A stretch of DNA of 45,418 nucleotides from Rhodospirillaceae bacterium (GCA_018674495.1 JABHAA010000132.1:1-45418); one strand, 5' to 3'. Positions 15,798 to 23,834 are shown, counted from the first letter of the stretch. Numbers and translations are program-made. The notes: generated from the sequence alone by a model not told the origin.

Positions 15798-16718
15798 CTA
15801 AGCGCCGATGCCGGTGGCCAGCCAATAGGCGCATTCCGGTCCCAGCTCTTCCAGCGCACGCGTCTCGTAGGCTTCGACATCGGCGGCGGTCAAAGTATCG
15901 GTCCAGCGCTTGTTGGTGCCCTTGTTGACGAACACTTGGGCGCCGCCGTCCCACAGCGCGCCGCCCATGGGCGTCGAGTTGGGGGCATTGTTCTTCATGT
16001 GGTTGAAGGTGCAATGGCGCACATAATCGTCCCACTTGCCCTTGGTGATCGAACCCACATCGTAGCCCAGGAACTCGCCGATGGATTCCATTTCGCCTTC
16101 CATATCGTTCTTGAGGTTTTGGTAGTGGACGAAGCGGACGTTGGGCAGGTGGCGAATTTCCCACCAGGTGCGGACATTCTCCCAAAATGGCCAGAACGGG
16201 AAGCCGTCGTCGCGCAGCCAGTCGTTGAAATATTCGCGCAAATCGGATGTCCTGGGCGGCTCGATATTGGGGCCGAACTGAACTGGTTCGGCATCCAGGG
16301 CATCATAAAGAATGTTGTTCAGATTGGCGTGGTGGTTGTACATACTCCAAAGCACATCGCGGCCATCGCGGGCCACATAAAGATATTTGGCCATGGGCGA
16401 AAACACCAAGGCATCCACCGGCAGATGGGTCTTCAAGAAGCGGCGATGGGTCTGCGCCTCGATCATCGGCATTTTTATATCCAGCGATGGAATGCGGAAA
16501 TCCACCCATTGGGAAATATCGCCGATCGGCTTGTCGTCGGTCTCCCCTTCAAAGATAAACTGAGCCACGATCTGCTGCATCCAGGTGGTGCCCGCCTTGC
16601 CATAGGACGAGATGAATACGTCATCGCCGCGGAACTGGAAATTGTTCCAAAAGGTCGAATCCATGGCAAAATTTTGATACTCCCGCGTTTTCCGCGGCAA
16701 GCCTGAATACATATCCAT
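15798..16718 (-). CDS. Sulfotransferase domain protein
   Basis: A 306-residue cytosolic-type sulfotransferase. The PAPS loop SSYGKAGTTWMQQ (about 38-49) and RDGRDVLWSMYNH match the two PAPS-phosphate signatures, and a C-terminal KGKWDD segment corresponds to the family's third motif. The start ATG at 16718 follows GGAGAACAGGCG. The same frame stays open far upstream, antisense to the propeller gene, but that extension has no homology. It pairs with the carboxyltransferase downstream and diverges from the propeller gene. It is a different subfamily from the sulfotransferase at 10.2 kb. The acceptor is unknown. Confidence 0.85.
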   Translation of the reverse strand: MDMYSGLPRKTREYQNFAMDSTFWNNFQFRGDDVFISSYGKAGTTWMQQIVAQFIFEGETDDKPIGDISQWVDFRIPSLDIKMPMIEAQTHRRFLKTHLPVDALVFSPMAKYLYVARDGRDVLWSMYNHHANLNNILYDALDAEPVQFGPNIEPPRTSDLREYFNDWLRDDGFPFWPFWENVRTWWEIRHLPNVRFVHYQNLKNDMEGEMESIGEFLGYDVGSITKGKWDDYVRHCTFNHMKNNAPNSTPMGGALWDGGAQVFVNKGTNKRWTDTLTAADVEAYETRALEELGPECAYWLATGIGA

Positions 16719-16829
16719 CGCCTGTTCTCCTCTGACTTGCGCCATTTCATTTGTTATGGGGCGCCATGCCGTGCAACCATACAGCCCCGGCATAGAAGAC
16801 GAAAGCCACGCGCAATGAAAGGACATTCC

Positions 16830-17990
16830 ATGCCCAGCGGAACCATGACCAGCGGAACCAGCTATCTGTCCCCCAACGGCGCCAACCTGATCGAAGGCGA
16901 AGGCCCGCCCACCTGTCTTGTCGCCGCCACATTGGAAGGCGTCGTCACCTTGGAGCGGGACGGCCCCGGCAACCCTTGGACCTCCACCGCGCGATCCCTG
17001 AACGAGCGCCATGTGGGCGCGCTTGTTTATGAGCCGGTCTCGGGCAAGCTGTTTGCCGGCGCCCATGCCAATGGCGGCATGTGGGTGTCGGACGATGGCA
17101 CCGGTGAAAGCTGGCGGGCGATCAACAAAGGCCTCGACCGCCCCCACATCTATTCCCTGACGGCGCGCACCATCGGCGATTCGGTGACTTTGTTTGCCGG
17201 AACCTCGCCTGCGGGGCTTTACCGTTCCGACGATCTTGGGCAAAGCTGGTCCGAGATCCCGTCCATCCACGCCGTGCCCGACACCGACAAATGGACCTTC
17301 CCGCCGCCGCCCCATATCCCCCACGTGAAAGACATCGTCATCGATCCCGGCGTGCCCACGACCCTCTATGTGCTTGTCGAGCAGGGCGCGCTTTTGAAAT
17401 CCACCGACGACGGCGCGACATGGTGCGAGCTTGCCAGCTATTCGGACCCGGACGAGATCGCCTATCGGGATGTGCACCGGCTTCTTATTTCCGACAACGA
17501 TACCGCCCTGATGTATCTGGCGTCCGGCGAGGGTCTCTATACCAGCCGCAACGGCGGCGGCGATTGGAGCCATCTGATGCAGCGCGGCGAGCGCATGGGC
17601 TATCCCGATTTCCTGTTCTTCGATCCCGCCGATGACCGCACATTATATATGGGCGGCTCTTACCGGAACCCGGGCTATTGGTACGAGGCCGGCAAGGCAG
17701 AATCGGCGATTCTGCGCTCCACAGATGGGGGGCAGAGCTGGCTGGAATTGAACAACGGCCTGCCGGACCCGGTGGTTGGCGCCTTTGAAGCCATGAGCAT
17801 GTACCACTGGCCGGGCGGCATGTTGCTCAGCGTCGGCACGGCGACCGGCGAGATTTACACCTCCGAAGACGGCGGCGCCGGCTGGACCCTAGTTGGCGAA
17901 AACGTAACGCCGATCTCCAAGGACGACCATCATTTGCCGTTTCTCGAGGGCGAGGCGTTGGAGCGGGCGAAAGAGTTGCTGAACCCATAG
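16830..17990 (+). CDS. BNR/Asp-box beta-propeller protein (sortilin/VPS10-like)
   Basis: A 386-residue protein built from six Asp-box repeats: SDDGTGESW, SDDLGQSW, STDDGATW, SRNGGGDW, STDGGQSW and SEDGGAGW. This is a six-bladed propeller of the kind in BNR-repeat glycosidase-like and sortilin-like proteins. No signal peptide or sialidase catalytic arginine triad is evident, so it is more likely a ligand-binding or unassigned hydrolase-like protein. ATG at 16830 follows AAAGGA with six bases between. It diverges from the sulfotransferase gene over about 110 bases, suggesting shared control. Confidence 0.8.
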   Translation: MPSGTMTSGTSYLSPNGANLIEGEGPPTCLVAATLEGVVTLERDGPGNPWTSTARSLNERHVGALVYEPVSGKLFAGAHANGGMWVSDDGTGESWRAINKGLDRPHIYSLTARTIGDSVTLFAGTSPAGLYRSDDLGQSWSEIPSIHAVPDTDKWTFPPPPHIPHVKDIVIDPGVPTTLYVLVEQGALLKSTDDGATWCELASYSDPDEIAYRDVHRLLISDNDTALMYLASGEGLYTSRNGGGDWSHLMQRGERMGYPDFLFFDPADDRTLYMGGSYRNPGYWYEAGKAESAILRSTDGGQSWLELNNGLPDPVVGAFEAMSMYHWPGGMLLSVGTATGEIYTSEDGGAGWTLVGENVTPISKDDHHLPFLEGEALERAKELLNP

Positions 17991-18049
17991 TCCACCTTAC
18001 GTGGGACTGGCCCAACGGCTCAGCCCGGCTGAGGATCGCATTTACCTTA

Positions 18050-18077
18050 TTTAATTCGTGACAGTACACGAATTAAA
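18050..18077. repeat. Perfect 11-bp inverted repeat
   Basis: TTTAATTCGTG and CACGAATTAAA flank ACAGTA. It lies in the gap between the propeller and ABM genes. The stem is AT-rich and has no T tract, so it is more likely an operator than a terminator. Confidence 0.5.
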
Positions 18078-18166
18078 CTGCAACCCGGCTTCCCCTTGGC
18101 GCGTTGATCCCTGTCGCGCCGGCGGGTAGGGTTTGCATATAGAACATCCAGGGAAGGAATATCGCC

Positions 18167-18544
18167 ATGGTCCAGCAAGCGCTCGCCAAGAAAGGCAACT
18201 TTTTCCATATCTATGATTTCCGTGTGAAGGCCGGAAAGGAGGAAGAGTTCATCGAAAAATTCGTCGAATTTGATTATTCCGATGCCAATCCCATGCATAA
18301 ATCCGCGGCCCAGGTGAAGGACGGCGTGCTGCTGCGCCACACCGAAGATTCGCAGCGATTCTATCTGATCGCCGAATGGGCTGATGTGGCGGAACATGCT
18401 CGAATTCTAGTCAAGCTGAAGGACCTTCACCCAGAATTCGTCGGGTTGATCGAAGACGCCGACAAGGGCGCATTTACGCCGGACTATGCCGAAGTGGTCA
18501 GTTCCACCCCGCAAGAAATCCTCGACGCCGCAGCCGCCGAATAA
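18167..18544 (+). CDS. Antibiotic biosynthesis monooxygenase (ABM) domain protein
   Basis: A 125-residue dimeric alpha-beta-barrel protein. FFHIYDFRVKAGKEEEFIEKFVEFDY and RFYLIAEWADVAEHARI are the typical strand-helix-strand pieces. ABM proteins include cofactor-free quinone-forming monooxygenases and haem-degrading enzymes; the substrate is not readable here. ATG is preceded by GGAAGGAATATCGCC. The gene follows the propeller after about 180 bases with a palindrome between, so it may have its own promoter. Confidence 0.8.
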   Translation: MVQQALAKKGNFFHIYDFRVKAGKEEEFIEKFVEFDYSDANPMHKSAAQVKDGVLLRHTEDSQRFYLIAEWADVAEHARILVKLKDLHPEFVGLIEDADKGAFTPDYAEVVSSTPQEILDAAAAE

Positions 18545-18616
18545 GGCCCCGTTTTCCGGGTTATAACGAGGCAGGGTATGGGTGGCTGGGATTCAAAGAA
18601 TTGGAGGCGCGCGCTT

Positions 18617-19750
18617 TTATTTATGCAATCGTGAATTAACGAAGTCAAACAAGGCCTTTTCATACGCGGAAACCACCCCATTCTCGGCGCCGATATATCC
18701 GGTAACGCTCTTACCAGTAGCCAGCTTTCTTTCTACTGCAGTAAGGTTTCCGGAATGAAAACTATGGCCAGCACCTTGGAAAAATACCAGCTTGAAATCG
18801 TTCCCTGCATTCTTCTGGCGAATAACCCAGTCCTCGATCGAAATTTTATTGTTCATCCAGCGCGCAACCCGCTTCCATAAAAAATCGTCTTCTCGAACAC
18901 CGCCCCAATTATCTTGGTTACCGTAATATAATCTGACCGGGACTTTCAAATTAGGTTTACCCAGGCCGCCCGCCGCCATTCCTTCAGCTATAATCGCCCT
19001 AATTTTATCATCTCCGCTGACGCATTCGAGAGCATTAACAACGGCCATTCCGCCATTTGATTGACCGTATAGAAAAATGTTCTTGGTATCGAAATCATCG
19101 CTGTCTAGGGCAAAACCAATAGCGCCCTTCAAAACCTGAATGATCATCCTTTGCTTGCCAATATTGGATACGTTGCGATTGATCCATTTGGGATCGTCAA
19201 GGCCGTTCATTCTAAATGCATCAAATGATACGGTTGCAAACCCGTGCTCCCGGAACATGGATACGCGGCGACCATCGGCCTCGGTAAATCCAGCGCCGTC
19301 ATGTGCGTAGACCATAACAGGGGGGTTGGTGGTATTTTTTGGCAACCACGTTTTCACCAGAGAGTCTTGATGATTAAACTGGGCCAGCGAGCCAGAAACG
19401 GTCTTCCAATTGGCGCGGCCAGTTTTAATCAGCTGAAACGGTGATTTTTCACGGCTCCCGCAACGATCCTCCGAGGGCGAGCGGCTTAGAACAACACCAC
19501 TTCCCCCATACACCGAGTGGAGCTCGGAGAATGATATGAAACCATCACTATCGGTATCCAACGACGTAAATGGTCGCCGGCCCCTCCATTCGTCAGTAGA
19601 TATTTTATTGTCCCCATTTCCATCACGTCGCTTCATGATTATATGGGCGGGCGGTAATTTTCGCTGGGCGTTGGCGTTGTTTGATAGAGAAGACATTCCT
19701 GAGACGAAACAGGCCATCACAACATATATTATCAGGACAGGTATTCTCAT
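18617..19750 (-). CDS. Secreted EF-hand / alpha-beta hydrolase fusion
   Basis: A 377-residue exported protein. A signal peptide covers about 1-28. Two canonical EF-hand loops follow: D43 to E54 (DGNGDNKISTDE) and D65 to E76 (DTDSDGFISFSE). From about residue 100 an alpha/beta hydrolase begins, with VYAHDGAGF (oxyanion region), nucleophile Ser in YGQSNGG and a late His in GAGHSFHS. It looks like a dienelactone-hydrolase-type esterase with a calcium-binding N-terminal domain. Base composition is lower in GC than its neighbours, hinting at transfer. There is no operon partner; the small membrane gene lies upstream on the same strand. Confidence 0.8.
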   Translation of the reverse strand: MRIPVLIIYVVMACFVSGMSSLSNNANAQRKLPPAHIIMKRRDGNGDNKISTDEWRGRRPFTSLDTDSDGFISFSELHSVYGGSGVVLSRSPSEDRCGSREKSPFQLIKTGRANWKTVSGSLAQFNHQDSLVKTWLPKNTTNPPVMVYAHDGAGFTEADGRRVSMFREHGFATVSFDAFRMNGLDDPKWINRNVSNIGKQRMIIQVLKGAIGFALDSDDFDTKNIFLYGQSNGGMAVVNALECVSGDDKIRAIIAEGMAAGGLGKPNLKVPVRLYYGNQDNWGGVREDDFLWKRVARWMNNKISIEDWVIRQKNAGNDFKLVFFQGAGHSFHSGNLTAVERKLATGKSVTGYIGAENGVVSAYEKALFDFVNSRLHK

Positions 19751-19855
19751 GGGTTCGCCGCCGTTACAGTGGTTAATTATCGCTACTCTAAATATAGCAT
19801 TGGGAAGAACAAGGTCACAAAATACGCTTTGCCCAAAACCTCTAACGTCTCAGCG

Positions 19856-19869
19856 TCTCTGCGGTTCAA
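19856..19869. repeat. TCTCTGCGGTTCAA repeat, left copy
   Basis: Identical 14-mer to 20090-20103, same orientation. The pair flanks the 62-residue membrane protein gene. Similar TTGAACCGCAGAGA elements appear in degraded form at 7023. Confidence 0.6.
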
Positions 19870-19882
19870 ATTTCTTCCATTT

Positions 19883-20071
19883 TTAGCGACGCCGCCCGAT
19901 GAATATCAGGATTAATCCCAGCACTGCGATGCCGCCGCCATAGTAGGTCCACCGGATATCGTTGATCATAAAGCTGCGAGACGGCCATCGGATGACGTCT
20001 AATCCTTGACCAACAAACAACAAACCCAAGGCGATTAATATCCCGCCTCCAAGCACAAGAATAATTTTCAT
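19883..20071 (-). CDS. Small two-helix membrane protein
   Basis: A 62-residue protein with two transmembrane helices (about 4-24 and 45-58), a polar linker with a W-P-x-x-S-F-M-I segment, and a basic GRRR end. This matches a widespread family of small bacterial inner-membrane proteins of unknown role. GAGGAG, eight bases before the ATG, is a good ribosome-binding site and lies inside a flanking repeat (CACAGAGGAG). The gene is enclosed by two identical 14-bp repeats. Confidence 0.75.
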   Translation of the reverse strand: MKIILVLGGGILIALGLLFVGQGLDVIRWPSRSFMINDIRWTYYGGGIAVLGLILIFIGRRR

Positions 20072-20089
20072 TCTTCCACTCCTCTGTGA

Positions 20090-20103
20090 TCTCTGCGGTT
20101 CAA
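20090..20103. repeat. TCTCTGCGGTTCAA repeat, right copy
   Basis: Second copy of the 14-mer at 19856. Read on the minus strand it runs TTGAACCGCAGAGA then TCACAGAGGAG, so the element supplies the ribosome-binding site of the small membrane protein gene. Confidence 0.6.
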
Positions 20104-20155
20104 CCGTCTTATCTCAACCAGGGGGAGTGCCCCATCGGGGCGCCCGGCTGGCGTC

Positions 20156-20260
20156 TTATCGCACCGCGCTTAGCGTCGCCAAGTCCGGCGCCAGGTGGCC
20201 GTAGTGGCAGCCGATGGCAACCACCGCCGGGCGCACGTCATTCAATCCGAAATCGGTCAT
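20156..20260 (-). pseudogene. Truncated cysteine-hydrolase (isochorismatase-like) N-terminus
   Basis: A 34-codon frame after a strong AAGGAGC site. Its product (RPAVVAIGCHYGHLAPDLATLSA...) resembles the first strand of isochorismatase-like cysteine hydrolases, whose usual text is 'TALVxIDCHRGHLDPxVATL'. The catalytic Asp is replaced by Gly and the frame stops where the rest should begin. It lies 56 bases downstream of the dehalogenase gene on the same strand, so a former second gene of that operon seems to have been deleted. Confidence 0.45.
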
Positions 20261-20316
20261 TGGTTTCGCTCCTTGTATTTAAGCCTGGCGCCCGGAAATG
20301 GCCCGGCGCGCCGCAA

Positions 20317-21186
20317 TCAGGTTTTAAAAAACGCCTTCAATTCCTGATGGGTTTCGCCCGGTGCATCTTCGGGCAGGAAGTGGCTGCTATCCAATCCCCG
20401 GCCCCTGACGTCGGCGCATTTTTCCCGCCACACATCCAACATGTCGAAGTTTTGGCCCATCAATCCGGGCGCGCTCCACAAAACCAATGTGGGGCAGCCC
20501 ACCTTGCGATCCTGATCCGCCTCGTCATGGACAAGATCGATACCGGCAGCGGCGCGGTAGTCTTCGCAAGTTGCGTGGATGGTAGCCGGGTCCGAGAAAC
20601 AGCGAATATATTCGGCCATGGCGTCCCCGGTGAAACAATCGACCGACTTGGCCGCAGCACCGATGCGGCGCACGTAATATTCCGGGTCCGCGCCGATCAG
20701 GCGTTCGGGGAAATCAAAGCGCTGGATGAGAAAAAACCAATGGAAATAGCCGGTCGCGAGGGTTTGGTTGATGTTCCGGTACAAGGTGAGCGTGGGCACG
20801 ATATCCAGGAGCGCCATGGCTTTGACGGCACCGGGATGATCGAGCGCCATACGATGGCTGACCCGCGCCCCCCGGTCGTGGCCGGCGACGAAAAACTCGT
20901 CATGCCCCATAGACTGCATCACCGCCACCTGATCGGCGGCCATGGCGCGGAAGGAATAGGCGCTATGGTCGTCGCCGCCATCCGGTTTGAACGAATCCCC
21001 ATAGCCGCGAAGATCGGTGGCGACCACGGTGAAATCTTCGGCCAGCCTCGCCGCGATCTTGTGCCACATGACATGGCTCTGCGGGTAGCCGTGTAGCAAC
21101 AACAATGGCGGCCCGTCGCCCGCGGTAAAAGTGCGGATGGTTCCGGCGCCGATGTCGATATCAGACTGGCTGAAATTTTCGAACAT
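20317..21186 (-). CDS. Haloacetate (fluoroacetate) dehalogenase-like alpha/beta hydrolase
   Basis: A 289-residue hydrolase in which the residues known for fluoroacetate dehalogenase are all present at matching places: nucleophile Asp104 with Arg105 and Arg108 (GHDRGARVSHR), acid Asp128 (ALLDIV), the halide-pocket pair His149-Trp150 (YFHWFF), Tyr210 (EDYRA) and base His269 (DSSHFLPEDAP). HGYPQS and DLRGYGDS are the other family segments. The reaction would be hydrolytic removal of halide from a 2-haloacid. The neighbourhood holds a cysteine-hydrolase remnant downstream and a Rieske oxygenase upstream. A strong ribosome-binding site is not seen at this start. Confidence 0.85.
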   Translation of the reverse strand: MFENFSQSDIDIGAGTIRTFTAGDGPPLLLLHGYPQSHVMWHKIAARLAEDFTVVATDLRGYGDSFKPDGGDDHSAYSFRAMAADQVAVMQSMGHDEFFVAGHDRGARVSHRMALDHPGAVKAMALLDIVPTLTLYRNINQTLATGYFHWFFLIQRFDFPERLIGADPEYYVRRIGAAAKSVDCFTGDAMAEYIRCFSDPATIHATCEDYRAAAGIDLVHDEADQDRKVGCPTLVLWSAPGLMGQNFDMLDVWREKCADVRGRGLDSSHFLPEDAPGETHQELKAFFKT

Positions 21187-21250
21187 GGCCGCATCATGGC
21201 GCGCAGGCGTTCAAAATGAAAGCCGGCGTTCGCCCCTTGCGCCGGGCGCT

Positions 21251-21470
21251 CAACAGACTATTTAAGAGACAGTGTTCTTTGACAATTTGAAGTCTGCGGC
21301 CGGCCCGTTCCGGCGCCGCCAGCTATGCGCAAAATCGGTATGTTCCGGTATGTTCCGTTAGGAATAGTAATGAAACGGTATGGTCAAAACTCAGAATATA
21401 TGTCGCAGCTTGGTGTCCCATTTGGGGCCGGCATACCAAGGATGGTATGGGGCGGTAGAGGCTCTGCTGG
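21251..21470 (+). repeat. Dispersed repeat family, copy B
   Basis: Begins CAACAGACTATTTAA (21251-21265). The 25-base core perfect with copies A and C is at 21361-21385, followed by ATATGTCGCA and a perfect hairpin CATACCA-AGGA-TGGTATG (21432-21449). It occupies the non-coding gap between the dehalogenase and Rieske genes; no other feature was seen in this gap. Confidence 0.75.
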
Positions 21471-21501
21471 GCGGCGGCTTATGGATCCGGCGCGGCCTTG
21501 C

Positions 21502-22752
21502 TCATTCCGCCGCCTTGGCTCCCGCGCCGCCCGCCGTTACGGTGTTCCAAGCGTGCGTCGGGATGGATTTGTTGGCGCCCTTATCGCGCTGGATGTTGGG
21601 CGGGTCTTCGCCCCGCTCCATGGCTTTCAGGGCGTCCCGGAATTGCTGGCGCAGCATGGCCACGCCAACGTCCGAGCGGCCCAGATGTTCGAGCCCGTGC
21701 ACCGAAATGCGGCGCTGGCTTTCCTGGGCCTCCATATCGTCCGGATGGCGCTGCTTCTCCTCGTAAGGGCGGCTGCGAAAATTGCCGGGGCGGATATCGG
21801 TGATGGTGTCGGTGCCGGGTTTCCAATCTTCCAGCGGCACGCCGTCCTTGGCCGGCCAGGCGACAATGGTCAGGGCGCAGATGGTCTCGTTATCCACCGG
21901 CACGCAGAAACTAAGCTCGGTAGCGCGCTCTTTGGTTTTAACGTCCGTGCCGGGCTCGTGGATGGACGGGATCAGCATAATATTGGGCAGGCACGCCTCG
22001 CCGAAACGCTCCAACCGGTTGCCGTTCGGCAAATCCCGAAGCATGTGATAGCGCACGCCCAAGGGCGTTTCCTCGAAGCTGATTTCCGGCGCGCCGGGCG
22101 CCGTCACGGACGAGCCGAACTGATCGCCGGAAATGGCGGCGTGCAGTTGCAAAAGATGATAGGCATCGACAACATTTTCGAACGCCTGCAACCAGTTGCA
22201 GTCGCGCACGAAGCCAACCGAATGATCTTCCCAAAGACGCATGCCGCGCAGCACCACGTCATCCCGCCCGGCCACGTCGATAATGTCGTACATGGGAAAC
22301 AAGGGCTGCAATTCGGGCGGCCCCATATAGATGAACACCAAACCGCCAAATTCGTGCACCGGGTAGGCCGGCTGCCAGACATCCATCTTGGCCACCATGT
22401 CGGGCTCTTCGGCAGGCATGTCGGTGCATTGGCCTTGCGCATCGAACAGCCAGCCGTGGTAGCAGCAGCGGATGCCGCCAGCTTCGATCTGGCCATATTC
22501 CAGCGACGTGCCCCGGTGCGCACAATGCAATTCCAGGCACCCCACCTGGCCGGAGGGACCCCGAAACACAACCAGGTCTTCGCACAAAATACGCACCCGG
22601 CGCGGCAGGCTGGCATCGCCATGGGCCAAATCGCCCGACAGGCACAAGGGCTGCCAGTAGCGGCGCATCAATTCGCCCATGGGCTCGCCGGGCCCAACCA
22701 GGGCAAGGCTGTTATCGGCGGCGGGAACATGGAAACCGTAGCGTGATTTCAT
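21502..22752 (-). CDS. Rieske non-haem iron oxygenase (alpha-subunit type)
   Basis: A 416-residue oxygenase component. The Rieske cluster ligands are Cys77-His79 (HCAHRG) and Cys96-His99 (CCYHGW). The mononuclear-iron region is FENVVDAYHLLQLHA. This layout fits the phenoxybenzoate/phthalate-type single-subunit alpha proteins that hydroxylate or demethylate aromatic and other substrates with help from a reductase. No beta-subunit or reductase gene is adjacent. ATG at 22752 follows GGGGAG; the frame stays open 18 codons upstream without homology. Confidence 0.88.
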   Translation of the reverse strand: MKSRYGFHVPAADNSLALVGPGEPMGELMRRYWQPLCLSGDLAHGDASLPRRVRILCEDLVVFRGPSGQVGCLELHCAHRGTSLEYGQIEAGGIRCCYHGWLFDAQGQCTDMPAEEPDMVAKMDVWQPAYPVHEFGGLVFIYMGPPELQPLFPMYDIIDVAGRDDVVLRGMRLWEDHSVGFVRDCNWLQAFENVVDAYHLLQLHAAISGDQFGSSVTAPGAPEISFEETPLGVRYHMLRDLPNGNRLERFGEACLPNIMLIPSIHEPGTDVKTKERATELSFCVPVDNETICALTIVAWPAKDGVPLEDWKPGTDTITDIRPGNFRSRPYEEKQRHPDDMEAQESQRRISVHGLEHLGRSDVGVAMLRQQFRDALKAMERGEDPPNIQRDKGANKSIPTHAWNTVTAGGAGAKAAE

Positions 22753-22891
22753 GGCGGCTCTCCCCTTGATTGGCGCGGCAATGATGGTATCCCATCCGAT
22801 TTCCATGCGCCAGCCGCGCCGCCATGGCGGGATTCGTGCTTAAGGCCAGGTTGGTGTAGGCTGGGGGCATACCAGAAAACAGGAGGCGGAA

Positions 22892-23143
22892 ATTTTACTC
22901 AAGTCAGAATTTGTAAATATCAACGAAATTTACGTGCCTGCGGAGCGGCGCAAGGAAATCCAGCCTGAAAAGGTTGAGGCCGAGGCAGAGGCGATGATGG
23001 AAGACGACGACGAGCAGCCGATTCAAGTGCGCCGCGGCAAGGACCGCTTCGTACTGGTTTCTGGCGTCAACCGGCTGGAGGCTTCCAAAGCCCTCGGCGA
23101 GGAAACCATTCGCGCCTATGTCGTTGGCGCGCGTCTGCACTGA
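22892..23143 (+). CDS. Small ParB/sulfiredoxin-fold protein with probable ATT start
   Basis: An 83-residue protein of the ParB-like nuclease fold. NINEIYVPAERRKEI is the first strand-helix, EQPIQVRRGKDRFVLVSG the central hairpin, and SGVNRLEASKALG the conserved G-x-x-R-x-x-A motif. No canonical start lies ahead of the first strand. A perfect AGGAGG (22881-22886) stands five bases before an in-frame ATT at 22892, giving (M)LLKSEFVNIN. A GTG at 22934 would cut into the domain and has no ribosome-binding site. It may regulate or bind nucleotides; the FecR gene follows closely. Confidence 0.7.
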   Translation: MLLKSEFVNINEIYVPAERRKEIQPEKVEAEAEAMMEDDDEQPIQVRRGKDRFVLVSGVNRLEASKALGEETIRAYVVGARLH

Positions 23144-23177
23144 AACACCTGCAATCGAAACAGAATTGAGAGCCGTC

Positions 23178-23834
23178 ATGAAATATTTGCGTAATTTTGC
23201 CCATTTACGCCGGGTTCTGGTGATTCCGGTTATTGCCGCCGGGGTATTGTTTTTGGCTGGCGCCGGTGCAGCGGTGGACGACGAAAAGGTGGGCGTCATC
23301 ACCACTATTAACGGCTCCGCGTTCGCCATGCAGGACGCGGCGCCGAGAGTGCTGGCCAAGGGCGCCGGTATTTTTCTCGGTGATGTATTGTCCACCGGCA
23401 AAGGTGCCAGATTGGAAATCCGCATGATCGATGATGCCAAATTTACTTTGGGCGAGCGGACCCTGTTCGTGGTCGAGAAATATTTCCTGGAACAAGGCCA
23501 GGGCAATGCCGCCATCCGGCTGATGACCGGCGCCGTCAAGGTGGTGACCGGAAAAATCGCCCAGTTGAAAGCGCGCCCGTTCAAGCTCCACACCAGCGTC
23601 GCCACCATTGGCGTGCGCGGCACCACCTTCTGGGGCGGGCTGCTTGATGGGGTACATCAATTTGCATTGTTGGGTGGACACGCCATTAGCATCGAAAACA
23701 AGGCCGGACGGGTGGAGATTACCAAGGTTGGAGTAGGCGCCAAGGTCGCCAGCGACGATACCCCGCCATCCACGCCCCGGACCTGGCCCCGGGGAAAGCT
23801 GGACCGGGCCGCCGCTATGACGGCGGTACGTTAG
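23178..23834 (+). CDS. Secreted FecR-domain protein
   Basis: A 218-residue protein with a signal peptide (VLVIPVIAAGVLFLAGAGAAV). It is followed by a FecR domain: GVITTINGSAF, FLGDVLSTGKGARLEIRMIDDAKFTLGE, and the hallmark VATIGVRGTTFW. FecR domains in such secreted proteins bind ligands or surface polymers; there is no sigma factor or TonB receptor nearby, so it is not the classical iron regulator. It starts 34 bases after the ParB-like gene, so co-transcription is likely. Confidence 0.82.
   Translation: MKYLRNFAHLRRVLVIPVIAAGVLFLAGAGAAVDDEKVGVITTINGSAFAMQDAAPRVLAKGAGIFLGDVLSTGKGARLEIRMIDDAKFTLGERTLFVVEKYFLEQGQGNAAIRLMTGAVKVVTGKIAQLKARPFKLHTSVATIGVRGTTFWGGLLDGVHQFALLGGHAISIENKAGRVEITKVGVGAKVASDDTPPSTPRTWPRGKLDRAAAMTAVR

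Noticed and set aside
15144..16706. Long plus-strand open frame opposite the carboxyltransferase and sulfotransferase
   Set aside because: It spans two clear enzyme genes on the other strand and has the His/Gln/Arg-rich look of an antisense frame in GC-rich DNA.
15798..17573. A 591-codon open frame that would give the sulfotransferase a long N-terminal extension
   Set aside because: The extension is antisense to the six-Asp-box propeller gene, has no homology, and a good ribosome-binding site precedes the internal ATG at 16718.
20086..21096. 336-codon plus-strand frame opposite the dehalogenase
   Set aside because: Antisense to a gene with a complete catalytic set; no recognisable protein features.
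21325..22746. 473-codon plus-strand frame opposite the Rieske gene
   Set aside because: Antisense to an oxygenase with all cluster ligands; its start lies in repeat copy B.
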